Assembly: GCA_021795795.1 (NCBI GenBank)
Contig: JAJYPA010000360.1
Span: 1 to 8,119, forward strand
Length of the DNA: 8,119 nucleotides
Origin: Pseudomonadota bacterium
GTDB taxonomy: Bacteria; Pseudomonadota; Gammaproteobacteria; Halothiobacillales; Halothiobacillaceae
Direction of reading: 5' to 3'
The notes below the pieces were generated by a model. That model was not told where the DNA came from and made no database searches. It was given only the letters and a program-made list of their open reading frames with translations. Each line of letters starts with the position of its first letter. Positions within the stretch are counted from its first letter, which is position 1. The translations under genes and the position numbers were made by a program. Below are positions 1 to 7,368 of this stretch, piece by piece.

Positions 1-225
1 CATGCAGTTGCCCGACGCCGGTGCCTCCGGCGCAATCGCTACGTCTGCAGCGATGGAGTGACTATAGTGCCCACAAATCATAAACACTAATCACTATTAA
101 TTATTTTTTTCATAAGTCTTAACTGATGTTATGATTGCCGGGGAATATTTTTGGACGCCGAGATAGGGGGTATCCATCGCCGGATGGAAGTATATAATTA
201 ACTCTATATTCCTAATGCAATTTAG
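1..225. other. Left flank, no supported gene
   Basis: No convincing gene lies here. The first bases can be read as the last codons of a + strand frame closing at TGA 59-61, but the minus strand is also open there and neither reading matches a family I know, so the upstream gene is undetermined. From about 70 the sequence turns AT-rich. It holds an 8-bp inverted repeat, AATCATAA (76-83) and TTATGATT (129-136), and a run of seven T (104-110), without a compact stem that would make a clear terminator. A TATAAT hexamer at 193-198 has no recognisable -35 element at the right distance. The part at 131-178 is listed separately as a possible istB relic. Confidence 0.4.
131..178 (-). pseudogene. Possible relic of an IS21-type istB gene
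   Basis: This stretch resembles the interior of the istB pseudogene on the other flank. Bases 156-178 match 7892-7914 at 20 of 23 positions without gaps. The similarity continues with gaps down to ATGAT at 131, opposite ATGAT at 7864. On the minus strand the matching part reads D-T-P-Y-x-G, like the DTPYPG of the right copy, just before the Walker B region. No reading frame stays open beyond it. It could be a remnant of a second IS21-family element or a chance match; the low G+C around it would fit heavy decay. Confidence 0.35.
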
Positions 226-231
226 AATGGG

Positions 232-576
232 AGCATCGAATACTATGGCGCCCGCTGGAAAATCGAGGCTGGTTTCAAAGAGATCAAACAGGGAATCGGC
301 AGTGCCCGTAGCCAGACTCGGACCGCTGACTCAGTCACCAACCACCTCACTTTCTGCCTGATGGCTACCACTCTGGCCTAGATTTATGCGGATCGCATTG
401 AGGCAGACCCCGAGCGCCCCCATAACGTCAAGGGTCGAACCAGCTTTGCCCTCTCCGATGTCCGTAGGCTTATCGCTAAGGAAGCGCTATCCGACCATTT
501 TCTGGGGGTTTGGCCCGATTACTGCCAACCCCTCCATAAATCATTCACCCAGGTGCTCATGCGCATGGTGCCTTGA
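232..576 (+). pseudogene. IS4-family transposase, C-terminal fragment
   Basis: This is the last roughly 115 codons of a DDE transposase of the IS4 family. The reading frame beginning S-I-E-Y-Y-G-A-R-W-K-I-E contains the exact IS4 YREK signature: Y (244-246), two residues, R, three residues, E, six residues, K. The E is the third catalytic acidic residue. The frame is broken by TAG at 379-381, where the family usually has a tryptophan (A-T-T-L-[A/T]-W-I-Y-A-D), so TGG to TAG is likely. It then runs on to TGA at 574-576. The N-terminal and central parts, with the first two catalytic aspartates, are missing; the frame meets a stop at 223-225. It is not functional. The matching N-terminal type of fragment lies at 7369-7515 on the far side of the pga operon. 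Confidence 0.85.
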
Positions 577-667
577 GTGTTGGTGGTCGACAGAATGTAA
601 GATTCGGTGAAACTTCAGATAATATGTCAGCATAAGGACAACAAGCGATAGAAACAGGGAAAACCGC
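577..667 (+). promoter_or_regulatory. pgaA leader between IS4 relic and pgaA
   Basis: Only 91 bp separate the transposase relic from pgaA, so the operon promoter must lie here or inside the IS relic. GATAAT at 618-623 is one base from the sigma-70 -10 consensus, but I see no good -35 hexamer 16-18 bp upstream. It is a weak or activator-dependent candidate. The AGGGA at 656-660 sits 7 bases before the ATG at 668 and is a good Shine-Dalgarno sequence for pgaA. No riboswitch or operator is evident. Confidence 0.3.
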
Positions 668-3148
668 ATGTGTCGACGAACAATAAAAAGAAACCTCGCC
701 TTTCTAATCGGGAGCATCCTATTTTCCAGCCTGCAGATTTCGCACGCCGCGACAGAGATACCTCAAGCCCACCTCATGCGGGAGGCTGCGGTCAAAGATG
801 CTCACGCCGGGAAGGTCAAAAAAGCCATCGTCATTCTGCAGCTAGCCAGAAAAACATATCCAGACGACCCTTTTCTCCTTGGCGATTTGATCATCCTGCT
901 GGAACAGAGCCATCGTGACCATACTATCGCCATCTTGACAAAACGGCTGACGCCCAAAGCCGTACCCATTTACGCCAGAGTCGACTGGGCTATAGCTCTA
1001 CGCAATGCCCATCACTATGCGGAGGCGGCTCAAGCCTTGAAGGGCGTGCAGAAGGCATTAGGGCTGAAAGCCGAGATTCTCTACGCGATGATTCTCGCTG
1101 AAGTCGGCAAAACACAGGACGCAACAGCTGCGCTGCCATCTATATCTAATCCCTGCCTGAGCGTTTCTGAACTGGATCATATGGCTTACGTTTTCCGCCT
1201 GGCAAACCAACCAGAGAAAGCACTGCAACTGAGCACCAGGGCGTTTGCGATGAGCAAAGGGAGAAACCATTCGGCCATCCGCGAGGAAGTCTTTTCCCTT
1301 TCTGACCTAGGCGCCGCACATGCGGCAGATCATCTAGCCATGGCACATAAACGATTATTTCATAAGGATACAATAGATCGCCTGATCGTGGACAAAGATG
1401 CCATGAATATTCGTACAAATATCGCGGAACGTACCCATTTTGATAACCACGATGAGTACATGCGGCGTAACGCATATCTGAATCTTGAACTCAAGCAGGT
1501 AAAATCAGACAACGCTACTGTCGAAGATGATCCCACACAATACCTGCGTTCATCGTTCAATGAGATCAACCTTCTTAGAGAGCTTGGAAAGATGCGCGAA
1601 CTGATGAGCGTATTCCATCGGTTGACACTGCAGCACTCTCAACTCAATGACCGCTCACACGTACCTGAATATGTGCTGCGCGCTTTGGCAGATGCCTATC
1701 TGCACTTGCACGATCAGCGTCGGGCTATTTCTCTATACCGCTACCTCATTGCCGCCAATCCTGGTATTAACGTAGAGGTATACATAGATCTTTATTATGC
1801 CTATCTTGCCAATGAGAATTATAACAAGGCAGACAAGCTATTATCATGGATAAAAAAAGAAACACCGACCTGGCGCTATGCAAAACCACCGGCCAAATAT
1901 CGTAAAGTCAACTGGCAACGAGTGAGCATAGATATCTTGTGGGCCATGAATCAAGCGTATCGCAATAATAACCACCTATCCATAGAGCGGTTACGCGCCC
2001 TGCATGATCGTGCCCCGCGTAATGTCGGAATCATTAACTCCCTAGCGACGGTAGAGCGATGGAATGACTGGCCGACACTTGCCATGCAGACGACGCGATT
2101 GGCCGTCGCCTACGCACCCTTCTCCAAAGCCACCCTGCTGAATCTTGCCGACAACGCCAGAGACCTTGGTCGCAACCAAACGTGGGGTAGAACCATTACC
2201 CAATTGCATCGGATTTTTCCGCGTGATGGCAGCATTCGCAGAAGTTACCGTGCTTATACCAACCGATCGCTGCCAAAAATATCTTCGCGTGCAGAATTTG
2301 GCAAAAGCACCGGTGGTGGCGGGCTTTCCACGGGTAATCGCGATGCGGCCGTCGAAAGCGCTCTAAAATCTGGATGGTTTGCACAGAATTGGCAAATATT
2401 CCTCCATCAGCAGTATCTATATGCGCAATTTAACAATGGTTCAGCCAGTTTCAACAGGTTTTCTTTGGGCAGCGAATGGAAGCATCGACGCATGTTTGCG
2501 TCCGTGGCGATTGGCAATGACCAGTTGACGGGGCAAAACCTCGGTATATCCGCAACCTGGGCACAGTGGCTTGATGACCATTGGGACTATACTATTCGCG
2601 GCAATACCTATTCTCTTAGCCTTCCCTTGCAAGCCAAGCAGGCTGGACTCAGAGGCGAAAGTCTGGGAGGGAGCCTGCTCTGGAGACACAGCGAATCCTT
2701 GTCTGCACAAGGCGCATTGTCACTCCTTGCCATCAGTGACGGTAACCAGCGTATCGATATGACAGACTCTGTGATAAAACAAGTGTTCGCCAGTCCCCAC
2801 CATATAGTGAATGCAGTGGCCAATCTCTGGATTGAACATAATACCCAACCTGGGAGCGCTTACTTCAATCCACGCAACATGGGAAGTGTAACACTGGGAG
2901 TCCGCCACCAATGGATCACCTGGCGTCACTACTCCAACTCGCTGACGCAAGTCATGTCAGCCAATACCGGCGTCGGTTGGGAGAGCTCTTATGGTAACAA
3001 TCCAGTTTTTTCAATTCGATATGAACAACTCTGGAAATTTCGACACCAGCTGTCACTGCGTTATGGCATCGGCTTACAAGGAAGTCGCTATGATGGCCTC
3101 TATGGGCAACGTCTGTATGTATTTTTCGGATTTTCTGGAGTTCTCTGA
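668..3148 (+). CDS. pgaA: PNAG outer-membrane export porin PgaA
   Basis: PgaA exports partially deacetylated PNAG across the outer membrane. The 826-residue product is close to the E. coli length (about 807). Residues 1-27 form a Sec signal peptide: a basic start (RRTIKR), a hydrophobic core at 9-21 and likely cleavage at S-H-A|A. Residues about 30-520 are rich in TPR-like helix pairs, for example around 36-90, 335-395 and 455-510, forming the periplasmic part that in the family binds polymer and PgaB. From about residue 535 the pattern changes to alternating polar and aromatic strands (W-x-Y/F repeats, a YFNP motif near 730) ending in V-F-F-G-F-S-G-V-L, as expected for the C-terminal beta-barrel. 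The start is supported by AGGGA 7 bases upstream. It is the first gene of the operon; 106 bp separate it from pgaB. Identification rests on architecture plus operon context. Confidence 0.92.
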   Translation: MCRRTIKRNLAFLIGSILFSSLQISHAATEIPQAHLMREAAVKDAHAGKVKKAIVILQLARKTYPDDPFLLGDLIILLEQSHRDHTIAILTKRLTPKAVPIYARVDWAIALRNAHHYAEAAQALKGVQKALGLKAEILYAMILAEVGKTQDATAALPSISNPCLSVSELDHMAYVFRLANQPEKALQLSTRAFAMSKGRNHSAIREEVFSLSDLGAAHAADHLAMAHKRLFHKDTIDRLIVDKDAMNIRTNIAERTHFDNHDEYMRRNAYLNLELKQVKSDNATVEDDPTQYLRSSFNEINLLRELGKMRELMSVFHRLTLQHSQLNDRSHVPEYVLRALADAYLHLHDQRRAISLYRYLIAANPGINVEVYIDLYYAYLANENYNKADKLLSWIKKETPTWRYAKPPAKYRKVNWQRVSIDILWAMNQAYRNNNHLSIERLRALHDRAPRNVGIINSLATVERWNDWPTLAMQTTRLAVAYAPFSKATLLNLADNARDLGRNQTWGRTITQLHRIFPRDGSIRRSYRAYTNRSLPKISSRAEFGKSTGGGGLSTGNRDAAVESALKSGWFAQNWQIFLHQQYLYAQFNNGSASFNRFSLGSEWKHRRMFASVAIGNDQLTGQNLGISATWAQWLDDHWDYTIRGNTYSLSLPLQAKQAGLRGESLGGSLLWRHSESLSAQGALSLLAISDGNQRIDMTDSVIKQVFASPHHIVNAVANLWIEHNTQPGSAYFNPRNMGSVTLGVRHQWITWRHYSNSLTQVMSANTGVGWESSYGNNPVFSIRYEQLWKFRHQLSLRYGIGLQGSRYDGLYGQRLYVFFGFSGVL

Positions 3149-3187
3149 TGCCTGACGGCAGGTTTGACATATCCGTGCTATATAGAA

Positions 3188-3214
3188 GAGATCTACACCA
3201 ATAAATTGAGATCT
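3188..3214. repeat. GAGATCT pair in the pgaA-pgaB spacer
   Basis: The heptamer GAGATCT occurs at 3188-3194 and again at 3208-3214, exactly 20 bp apart, about two helical turns. Because AGATCT is its own reverse complement, the pair is both a direct and an inverted repeat. This geometry would suit binding of a dimeric regulator or a small RNA hairpin in the spacer, but no known operator is recognised. Confidence 0.35.
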
Positions 3215-3216
3215 GC

Positions 3217-3238
3217 AAAGTGCATGTGCATGCTTTTT
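3217..3238 (+). terminator. Weak hairpin with T-tract before pgaB
   Basis: GCAT (3222-3225) can pair with ATGC (3230-3233) around a four-base loop. AAAG (3217-3220) can pair with the T-run at 3234-3238 past one bulged T. A stem followed by five T looks like a weak intrinsic terminator or attenuator between pgaA and pgaB. The stem is short and contains a wobble pair, so partial read-through, or no function at all, is likely. The underlying sequence is also a tandem TGCATG repeat. Confidence 0.2.
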
Positions 3239-3254
3239 CTAGAGGGTAAACACC

Positions 3255-5420
3255 ATGTATTCCAGACGAAACTTTCTTAAAACACTTTCCATTGGCGGCG
3301 GCCTGTTTCTATTGCCATGGCGCAACGCATTTGCTGATGCAACCCCTAGCGGACCATTGGTTGCCATGTTGCCCAGTCTTCCTAAAGATATGTTTGTGAC
3401 CATCTGTTGCCATGATGTGCGTGACGATGTATTGCCCGATGTGGATTCGGATCCTTATGCCATCAATACCCGCAATCTGATTGCCTTGTTCGACTGGTTC
3501 AAGGCCAACAAATGGCATTCCTTGTCCGTACAGCAAATCATAGATGCCCGTAGCGAAAAATTTCAGATCGAGAAAAACTCTTTTCATATCTCTTTTGATG
3601 ATGGATTGGAAAGCTTCTATTCAAAGGTCTTTCCATTATTGAAGGCCTACAACTATTCTGCGGTGCATGCTCTGGAGACCAACTGGATAGAACGGACTCA
3701 CGAACACCAGCCCGTACACTATCTTCAGAACGAGACGCTGCTGCATCGACGCGCGGCCAGGCATTCATCAGCAAAAAGCGCCCGAACACCGGATCAGGTG
3801 CAATATGACGTATCGCAGGCGCATCACTCCCCCAACTTGGTGATGCCCGGAAAGATCGATTATAACGGGATGGAGTTCGGTGCCCCCGATTTCGTAACAT
3901 GGGAACAAGTGCAGGAAATGCATGCATCCGGACTGGTGGAGTTTGCGAGCCACACGCATCGCTCTCATCATGGTATTCTCGCTAATCCGCAAGGTAATGA
4001 GGAAGCTGCGACCTACACGCGGCAGTATCTTGCTCACCTGAAACGATACGAAAGTGACCATGAGTTCCATGATCGCCTCTATCTGGATTTCCAGCAGAGT
4101 ACGGATACCATTCACCATCACCTAGGAGTCAGGCCGCGTGTTCTGGTGTGGCCTTTTGGCGCTGCTACACCAGAGGTGAACGAAATTGCCAAAGAAGCGG
4201 GCATGCCCGTCACCTTTAGTTTGTACAGCAGGACGCTCACGCACATAAAGCAGCCCACCTTGTCTTTTGGGAGGCTGCTGATGATCAATGACCCCATGGC
4301 TATGGACATAGTCGCAAACATTCAGGATGTCCTAACACCTGCTCCCGCTATTGAGCGGGTACTACAAGTCGCTCTGGATGATATCTACGATGAATCTCCA
4401 AAACAGATCAACCGAAATCTGAGCGTACTGTTGGACCAGGTTAAGGCCATGGGGGTGAGCACCATCTACCTGCAGGCCTTCGCCGATCCTGACGGCACCG
4501 GAAACGCAGCGGCCATGTATTTTCGTAATCGCGTGCTTCCCATGCGGGGGGATATATTCAACCGAGTGGCTTGGCAACTCATATCCCGATGCGGGGTCCA
4601 TGTTTATGCGCTTATGCCGCTGCTGGCATTTACGTTGCCCAACATCCAAGAGCAACAAGCGTTAGCGGTCAAAATTCGAAACACGCAAGGAGAGATCGTA
4701 CCATCGCCACGCAAGCGGCAGCGCCTGAGCCCTTTCCTACCCGAATCCTTGCGGCTCGTTACGATGCTGTATGAGGATCTAGCCAAAAGTCAGCCCGCCA
4801 TATCCGGCGTGGTCATTGGAGATGATGCCTATCTCGACGCGGACGAAGATGCAACTGCTTCAACTTCTGCGGCACTCTGGCCAGGCAATGGCAAGCCCGT
4901 GTCATACTATCCGCTGACGCCAGACGAAAAAACCCAGGCGCTCATCGAGTTCGGAAAGATGGTTACAGAACGGATGCAATATTACACGAACGTCAGTCAA
5001 CATTTTTCTGTAGCCCGTAACATCTACGCGCGGGTGATAACCCATCCAGAAACTCAGGGCAGGTTTGCCATGGCCATGGCCCCATTTCTGGAAAACTATG
5101 ACTGGGTAGCCTTAGAGGCGATGCCCTATCTGGACGGTACCACCATGCCACCTGATGCGTGGCTCAGAAAACTCGCGGCCAAGGTTGCCCACTATGATCA
5201 CGCTCTGAATAAAACCGTATTTCTTTTACAAGCGCGCAATTGGGCCGCCAAAAAATGGATCCCAGCCGTCACCATCAAGAAGTGGTTAGATATCCTGGAG
5301 CGTCATGGAGTGCTAAATATCGGCATATGCCCGGACGATTTTTTGAGCGGGCATCCTTCTTTTCAGGAAACATACGAAGGATTTAGTCTGCATAGATTTC
5401 CCGCTCGTGGAATTATTTAA
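3255..5420 (+). CDS. pgaB: PNAG N-deacetylase/hydrolase PgaB, Tat signal
   Basis: PgaB de-N-acetylates PNAG in the periplasm, which is needed for its export. Residues 3-9 (SRRNFLK) are a perfect twin-arginine motif, followed by a hydrophobic core and A-F-A|D at 25-28; there is no lipobox cysteine. The polysaccharide deacetylase domain (about 45-340) has H53, the Asp pair in SFDDG (D115, D116), the metal histidines in ASHTHRSH (H233, H238) and VWPFG (298-302). The C-terminal hydrolase-like domain (about 366-721) carries YLQAFADPDG (405-414), an acidic G-D-D-A-Y motif (522-526) and NYDWVALEAMPYL (614-626), all family hallmarks. It has 721 residues against about 672 in E. coli; the surplus lies mainly between 144 and 216. 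The start has AGAGGG (3241-3246) 8 bases upstream. pgaC follows after 49 bp. All expected catalytic residues are present. Confidence 0.95.
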   Translation: MYSRRNFLKTLSIGGGLFLLPWRNAFADATPSGPLVAMLPSLPKDMFVTICCHDVRDDVLPDVDSDPYAINTRNLIALFDWFKANKWHSLSVQQIIDARSEKFQIEKNSFHISFDDGLESFYSKVFPLLKAYNYSAVHALETNWIERTHEHQPVHYLQNETLLHRRAARHSSAKSARTPDQVQYDVSQAHHSPNLVMPGKIDYNGMEFGAPDFVTWEQVQEMHASGLVEFASHTHRSHHGILANPQGNEEAATYTRQYLAHLKRYESDHEFHDRLYLDFQQSTDTIHHHLGVRPRVLVWPFGAATPEVNEIAKEAGMPVTFSLYSRTLTHIKQPTLSFGRLLMINDPMAMDIVANIQDVLTPAPAIERVLQVALDDIYDESPKQINRNLSVLLDQVKAMGVSTIYLQAFADPDGTGNAAAMYFRNRVLPMRGDIFNRVAWQLISRCGVHVYALMPLLAFTLPNIQEQQALAVKIRNTQGEIVPSPRKRQRLSPFLPESLRLVTMLYEDLAKSQPAISGVVIGDDAYLDADEDATASTSAALWPGNGKPVSYYPLTPDEKTQALIEFGKMVTERMQYYTNVSQHFSVARNIYARVITHPETQGRFAMAMAPFLENYDWVALEAMPYLDGTTMPPDAWLRKLAAKVAHYDHALNKTVFLLQARNWAAKKWIPAVTIKKWLDILERHGVLNIGICPDDFLSGHPSFQETYEGFSLHRFPARGII

Positions 5421-5469
5421 AGACTTTCGCTGCCGTTCTATGCCAACAGTTGTGTTCAAGGATAAATAA

Positions 5470-6741
5470 ATGTTCAGAAATATTTTATTCTCTTATGCCT
5501 TCTTCTACCCCTTGTTTATGGCATGGATATGGATGGTGGGAGGCACCTGGTATTATTGGCGATGGGAACGCAGGATTGGCCTGCCAGACTCCCCTCCGGA
5601 ATACACGCCTAAGCCGTACGCCAGCATTCTTATTCCCTGCTTCAACGAGGAGCAGAATGTCCAGGATACAGTAGCCTATGCTCTGGCCTCCGATTACCCC
5701 AATTTTGAGGTAATCGCCATCAACGATGGCTCTACGGACAATACTAAATCCATACTGAATGAGCTTGCCAAAGCGCACGCTAATCTGCGTATCGTACATT
5801 TGCATGAAAATGAGGGAAAAGCGCTTGCAATGCGAGCAGGTGCTATCGCCGCACGTAGCGACTATCTGGTTTGTATAGACGGTGATGCCCTGCTACACCC
5901 CACGGCGGTCACATGGATCATGTGGCATTTTTTAACAGGTGTACGTGTAGGAGCTGTCACTGGCAATCCGCGCATCCTGAATAGGACCACCATTCTTGGA
6001 AAGCTTCAGGTTGGTGAATTCTCTTCAATAATTGGGTTAATTAAACGTGCACAACGTGTTTATGGAAAAATATTTACTGTGTCCGGTGTCATCGGTGGAT
6101 TTCGGAAAACAGCACTACATCACATCGGTTACTGGTCCGAAATCATGGCTACTGAAGACATCGATATTTCATGGCGAATGCAATTGGCGCATTGGGATGT
6201 GCGATATGAACCGTGTGCTCTCTGCTATATATATATGCCGGAAACTCTCAGAGGATTGTGGAAACAGCGTCTACGCTGGGCGCAGGGCGGCGTCGAGGTA
6301 CTGTTACACCATGGCAAAGAATTATTCTCTTGGCGTAGTCGTCGCTTCTGGGGAGTGGCTATCGAATATCTCGCTTCGGTGATCTGGGCCTATGCAATGC
6401 TTACCATAATATTGTTATATTTCGCTGGGGTATTTATACCCATTGCGCCTTCTTGGTATGTATATACCTTGCTACCGCAATGGAATGGGGTAGTGCTCGG
6501 GTGCACCTGCCTGGTTCAATTCACGGTGAGCATGATTATTGATAAACGATATGAACCTGATCGCAAGTATTTTCGCACCTACTTCTGGATTGTCTGGTAC
6601 CCTTTGGTTTTTTGGCTAATTAACCTAGCCACGGTAGTAGTAGCTGTTCCGAAGGTTCTAATCTCAGGCCGTGCCAAGCGTGCGCGGTGGGTGAGTCCGG
6701 ACAGAGGTCTACGGCCACGAGAGGAGAATACCGATGTCTGA
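5470..6741 (+). CDS. pgaC: PNAG synthase, glycosyltransferase family 2
   Basis: PgaC is the processive inner-membrane synthase that polymerises UDP-GlcNAc into PNAG. The 423 residues show an N-terminal membrane segment (about 4-28). A cytoplasmic GT2 domain follows, with ILIPCFNEE (53-61), INDGS (84-88), IDGD (136-139, the DxD metal site), TED (228-230, catalytic base) and QRLRW (266-270, QxxRW), typical of processive synthases. Three membrane segments lie at about 294-320, 327-355 and 370-395. Length is close to E. coli PgaC (about 441). The start is fixed by AAGGA (5458-5462) 7 bases before ATG. The last 8 bases overlap pgaD, so the two are translationally coupled, fitting the PgaC-PgaD complex. 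In E. coli this complex is activated by cyclic di-GMP; whether that holds here is inference. Confidence 0.95.
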   Translation: MFRNILFSYAFFYPLFMAWIWMVGGTWYYWRWERRIGLPDSPPEYTPKPYASILIPCFNEEQNVQDTVAYALASDYPNFEVIAINDGSTDNTKSILNELAKAHANLRIVHLHENEGKALAMRAGAIAARSDYLVCIDGDALLHPTAVTWIMWHFLTGVRVGAVTGNPRILNRTTILGKLQVGEFSSIIGLIKRAQRVYGKIFTVSGVIGGFRKTALHHIGYWSEIMATEDIDISWRMQLAHWDVRYEPCALCYIYMPETLRGLWKQRLRWAQGGVEVLLHHGKELFSWRSRRFWGVAIEYLASVIWAYAMLTIILLYFAGVFIPIAPSWYVYTLLPQWNGVVLGCTCLVQFTVSMIIDKRYEPDRKYFRTYFWIVWYPLVFWLINLATVVVAVPKVLISGRAKRARWVSPDRGLRPREENTDV

Positions 6742-7228
6742 AGTTCGGCCGCTGATACCTGAATTCATTTATAACTCTCACCTAATGCGGAGCAGAGAAA
6801 ATATAACGTCGCTCTCAATCGCTGTGATTGCCTGGTCTTTATGGTTCTACCTTTTTGCTCCTATACTAACGCTTTTTGGATGGATTTTCGGTTATGACAG
6901 GTTCTCGGTATACGTCTGGCAAGACCCGCACGGCACATGGTATAGCTTGGCAATATTTACCTTAAGTGTTTCAATATTCTCCACAGTATTTATCCTTTGG
7001 GCTATTTATAATAAATTGAGATTCGGAAAGTTAAATCGTAGACGCCAGATTGACTGTATCAATAATGAGGATGTGGCTTCCTTTTTTTCTTTGGATGTAG
7101 AAGAGATAAGGAATGCGCAATCTGCAAAAATTATTGAGGTATGCCACAAAGAAAATGGCAGCATCATGAAAATTATTACTCTTTCGCAACAAGAAAAAAC
7201 AACCATCATCCATTACGATGATACATAG
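6734..7228 (+). CDS. pgaD: PNAG synthase accessory protein PgaD
   Basis: PgaD is the small inner-membrane partner of PgaC; in E. coli the pair jointly senses cyclic di-GMP. The 164 residues contain two hydrophobic segments (about 26-52 and 69-92). The second ends in WAIYNKLRFGK (89-99), almost identical to the W-A-L-Y-N-K-L-R-F-x-K of E. coli PgaD and the best family marker. A soluble C-terminal tail (100-164) is longer than in the roughly 137-residue E. coli protein. The start overlaps the end of pgaC by 8 bases and is preceded by GAGGAG (6721-6726). G+C is low: 162 of 420 bases counted (6781-7200), about 39%, well below murJ and visibly below sampled parts of pgaB and pgaC. Confidence 0.92.
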   Translation: MSEVRPLIPEFIYNSHLMRSRENITSLSIAVIAWSLWFYLFAPILTLFGWIFGYDRFSVYVWQDPHGTWYSLAIFTLSVSIFSTVFILWAIYNKLRFGKLNRRRQIDCINNEDVASFFSLDVEEIRNAQSAKIIEVCHKENGSIMKIITLSQQEKTTIIHYDDT

Positions 7229-7265
7229 ATGATTAACGATTGTAAACGTGCCATTCAATAACCAC

Positions 7266-7291
7266 TATTTTCTCCATAAAACAAGAAAATA
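7266..7291. repeat. AT-rich inverted repeat after pgaD
   Basis: TATTTTCT (7266-7273) and AGAAAATA (7284-7291) form a perfect 8-bp inverted repeat around a 10-base loop, 37 bp after the pgaD stop. It lacks a G+C-rich stem and a T-tail, so it is a poor intrinsic terminator. It could be a protein-binding site, an RNA stability hairpin or part of the IS4 end. The rest of 7229-7368 holds no gene that I can support; the IS4 left terminus should lie in it, but I could not place its inverted repeat. Confidence 0.35.
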
Positions 7292-7368
7292 AGGTGAACA
7301 TAATCATCTTCCGCAGTGTAAGGATCGCATCATAACTTACTGATTATAAAACGCAAGAGGCCCGTTCA

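Noticed and set aside
193..198. A perfect TATAAT hexamer upstream of the IS4 relic as a pga promoter.
   Set aside because: No -35 element at 16-18 bp, and it lies 470 bp from pgaA in AT-rich sequence where such hexamers are common.
386..610. A 74-codon open frame starting inside the IS4 relic.
   Set aside because: It is another frame over the transposase C-terminal homology, which explains the sequence better; it has no family resemblance.
3200..3212. A 13-base exact match between the pgaA-pgaB spacer and pgaD (7010-7022), AATAAATTGAGAT, hinting at a pgaD remnant.
   Set aside because: One exact 13-mer match by chance is expected roughly every other window of this size, and the flanks do not extend convincingly.
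2441..3218. Several minus-strand open frames of 70-90 codons opposite pgaA.
   Set aside because: They are shadows of the pgaA reading frame with no ribosome binding sites or family motifs.
7229..7261. A ten-codon open frame directly after the pgaD stop.
   Set aside because: It has no Shine-Dalgarno sequence and is too short to support as a gene.
577..7368. Search for matching IS4 terminal inverted repeats after 576 and before 7369.
   Set aside because: I found only a short direct likeness (TGTAAG at about 595-601 and 7318-7323), not an inverted repeat, so the termini remain unplaced.
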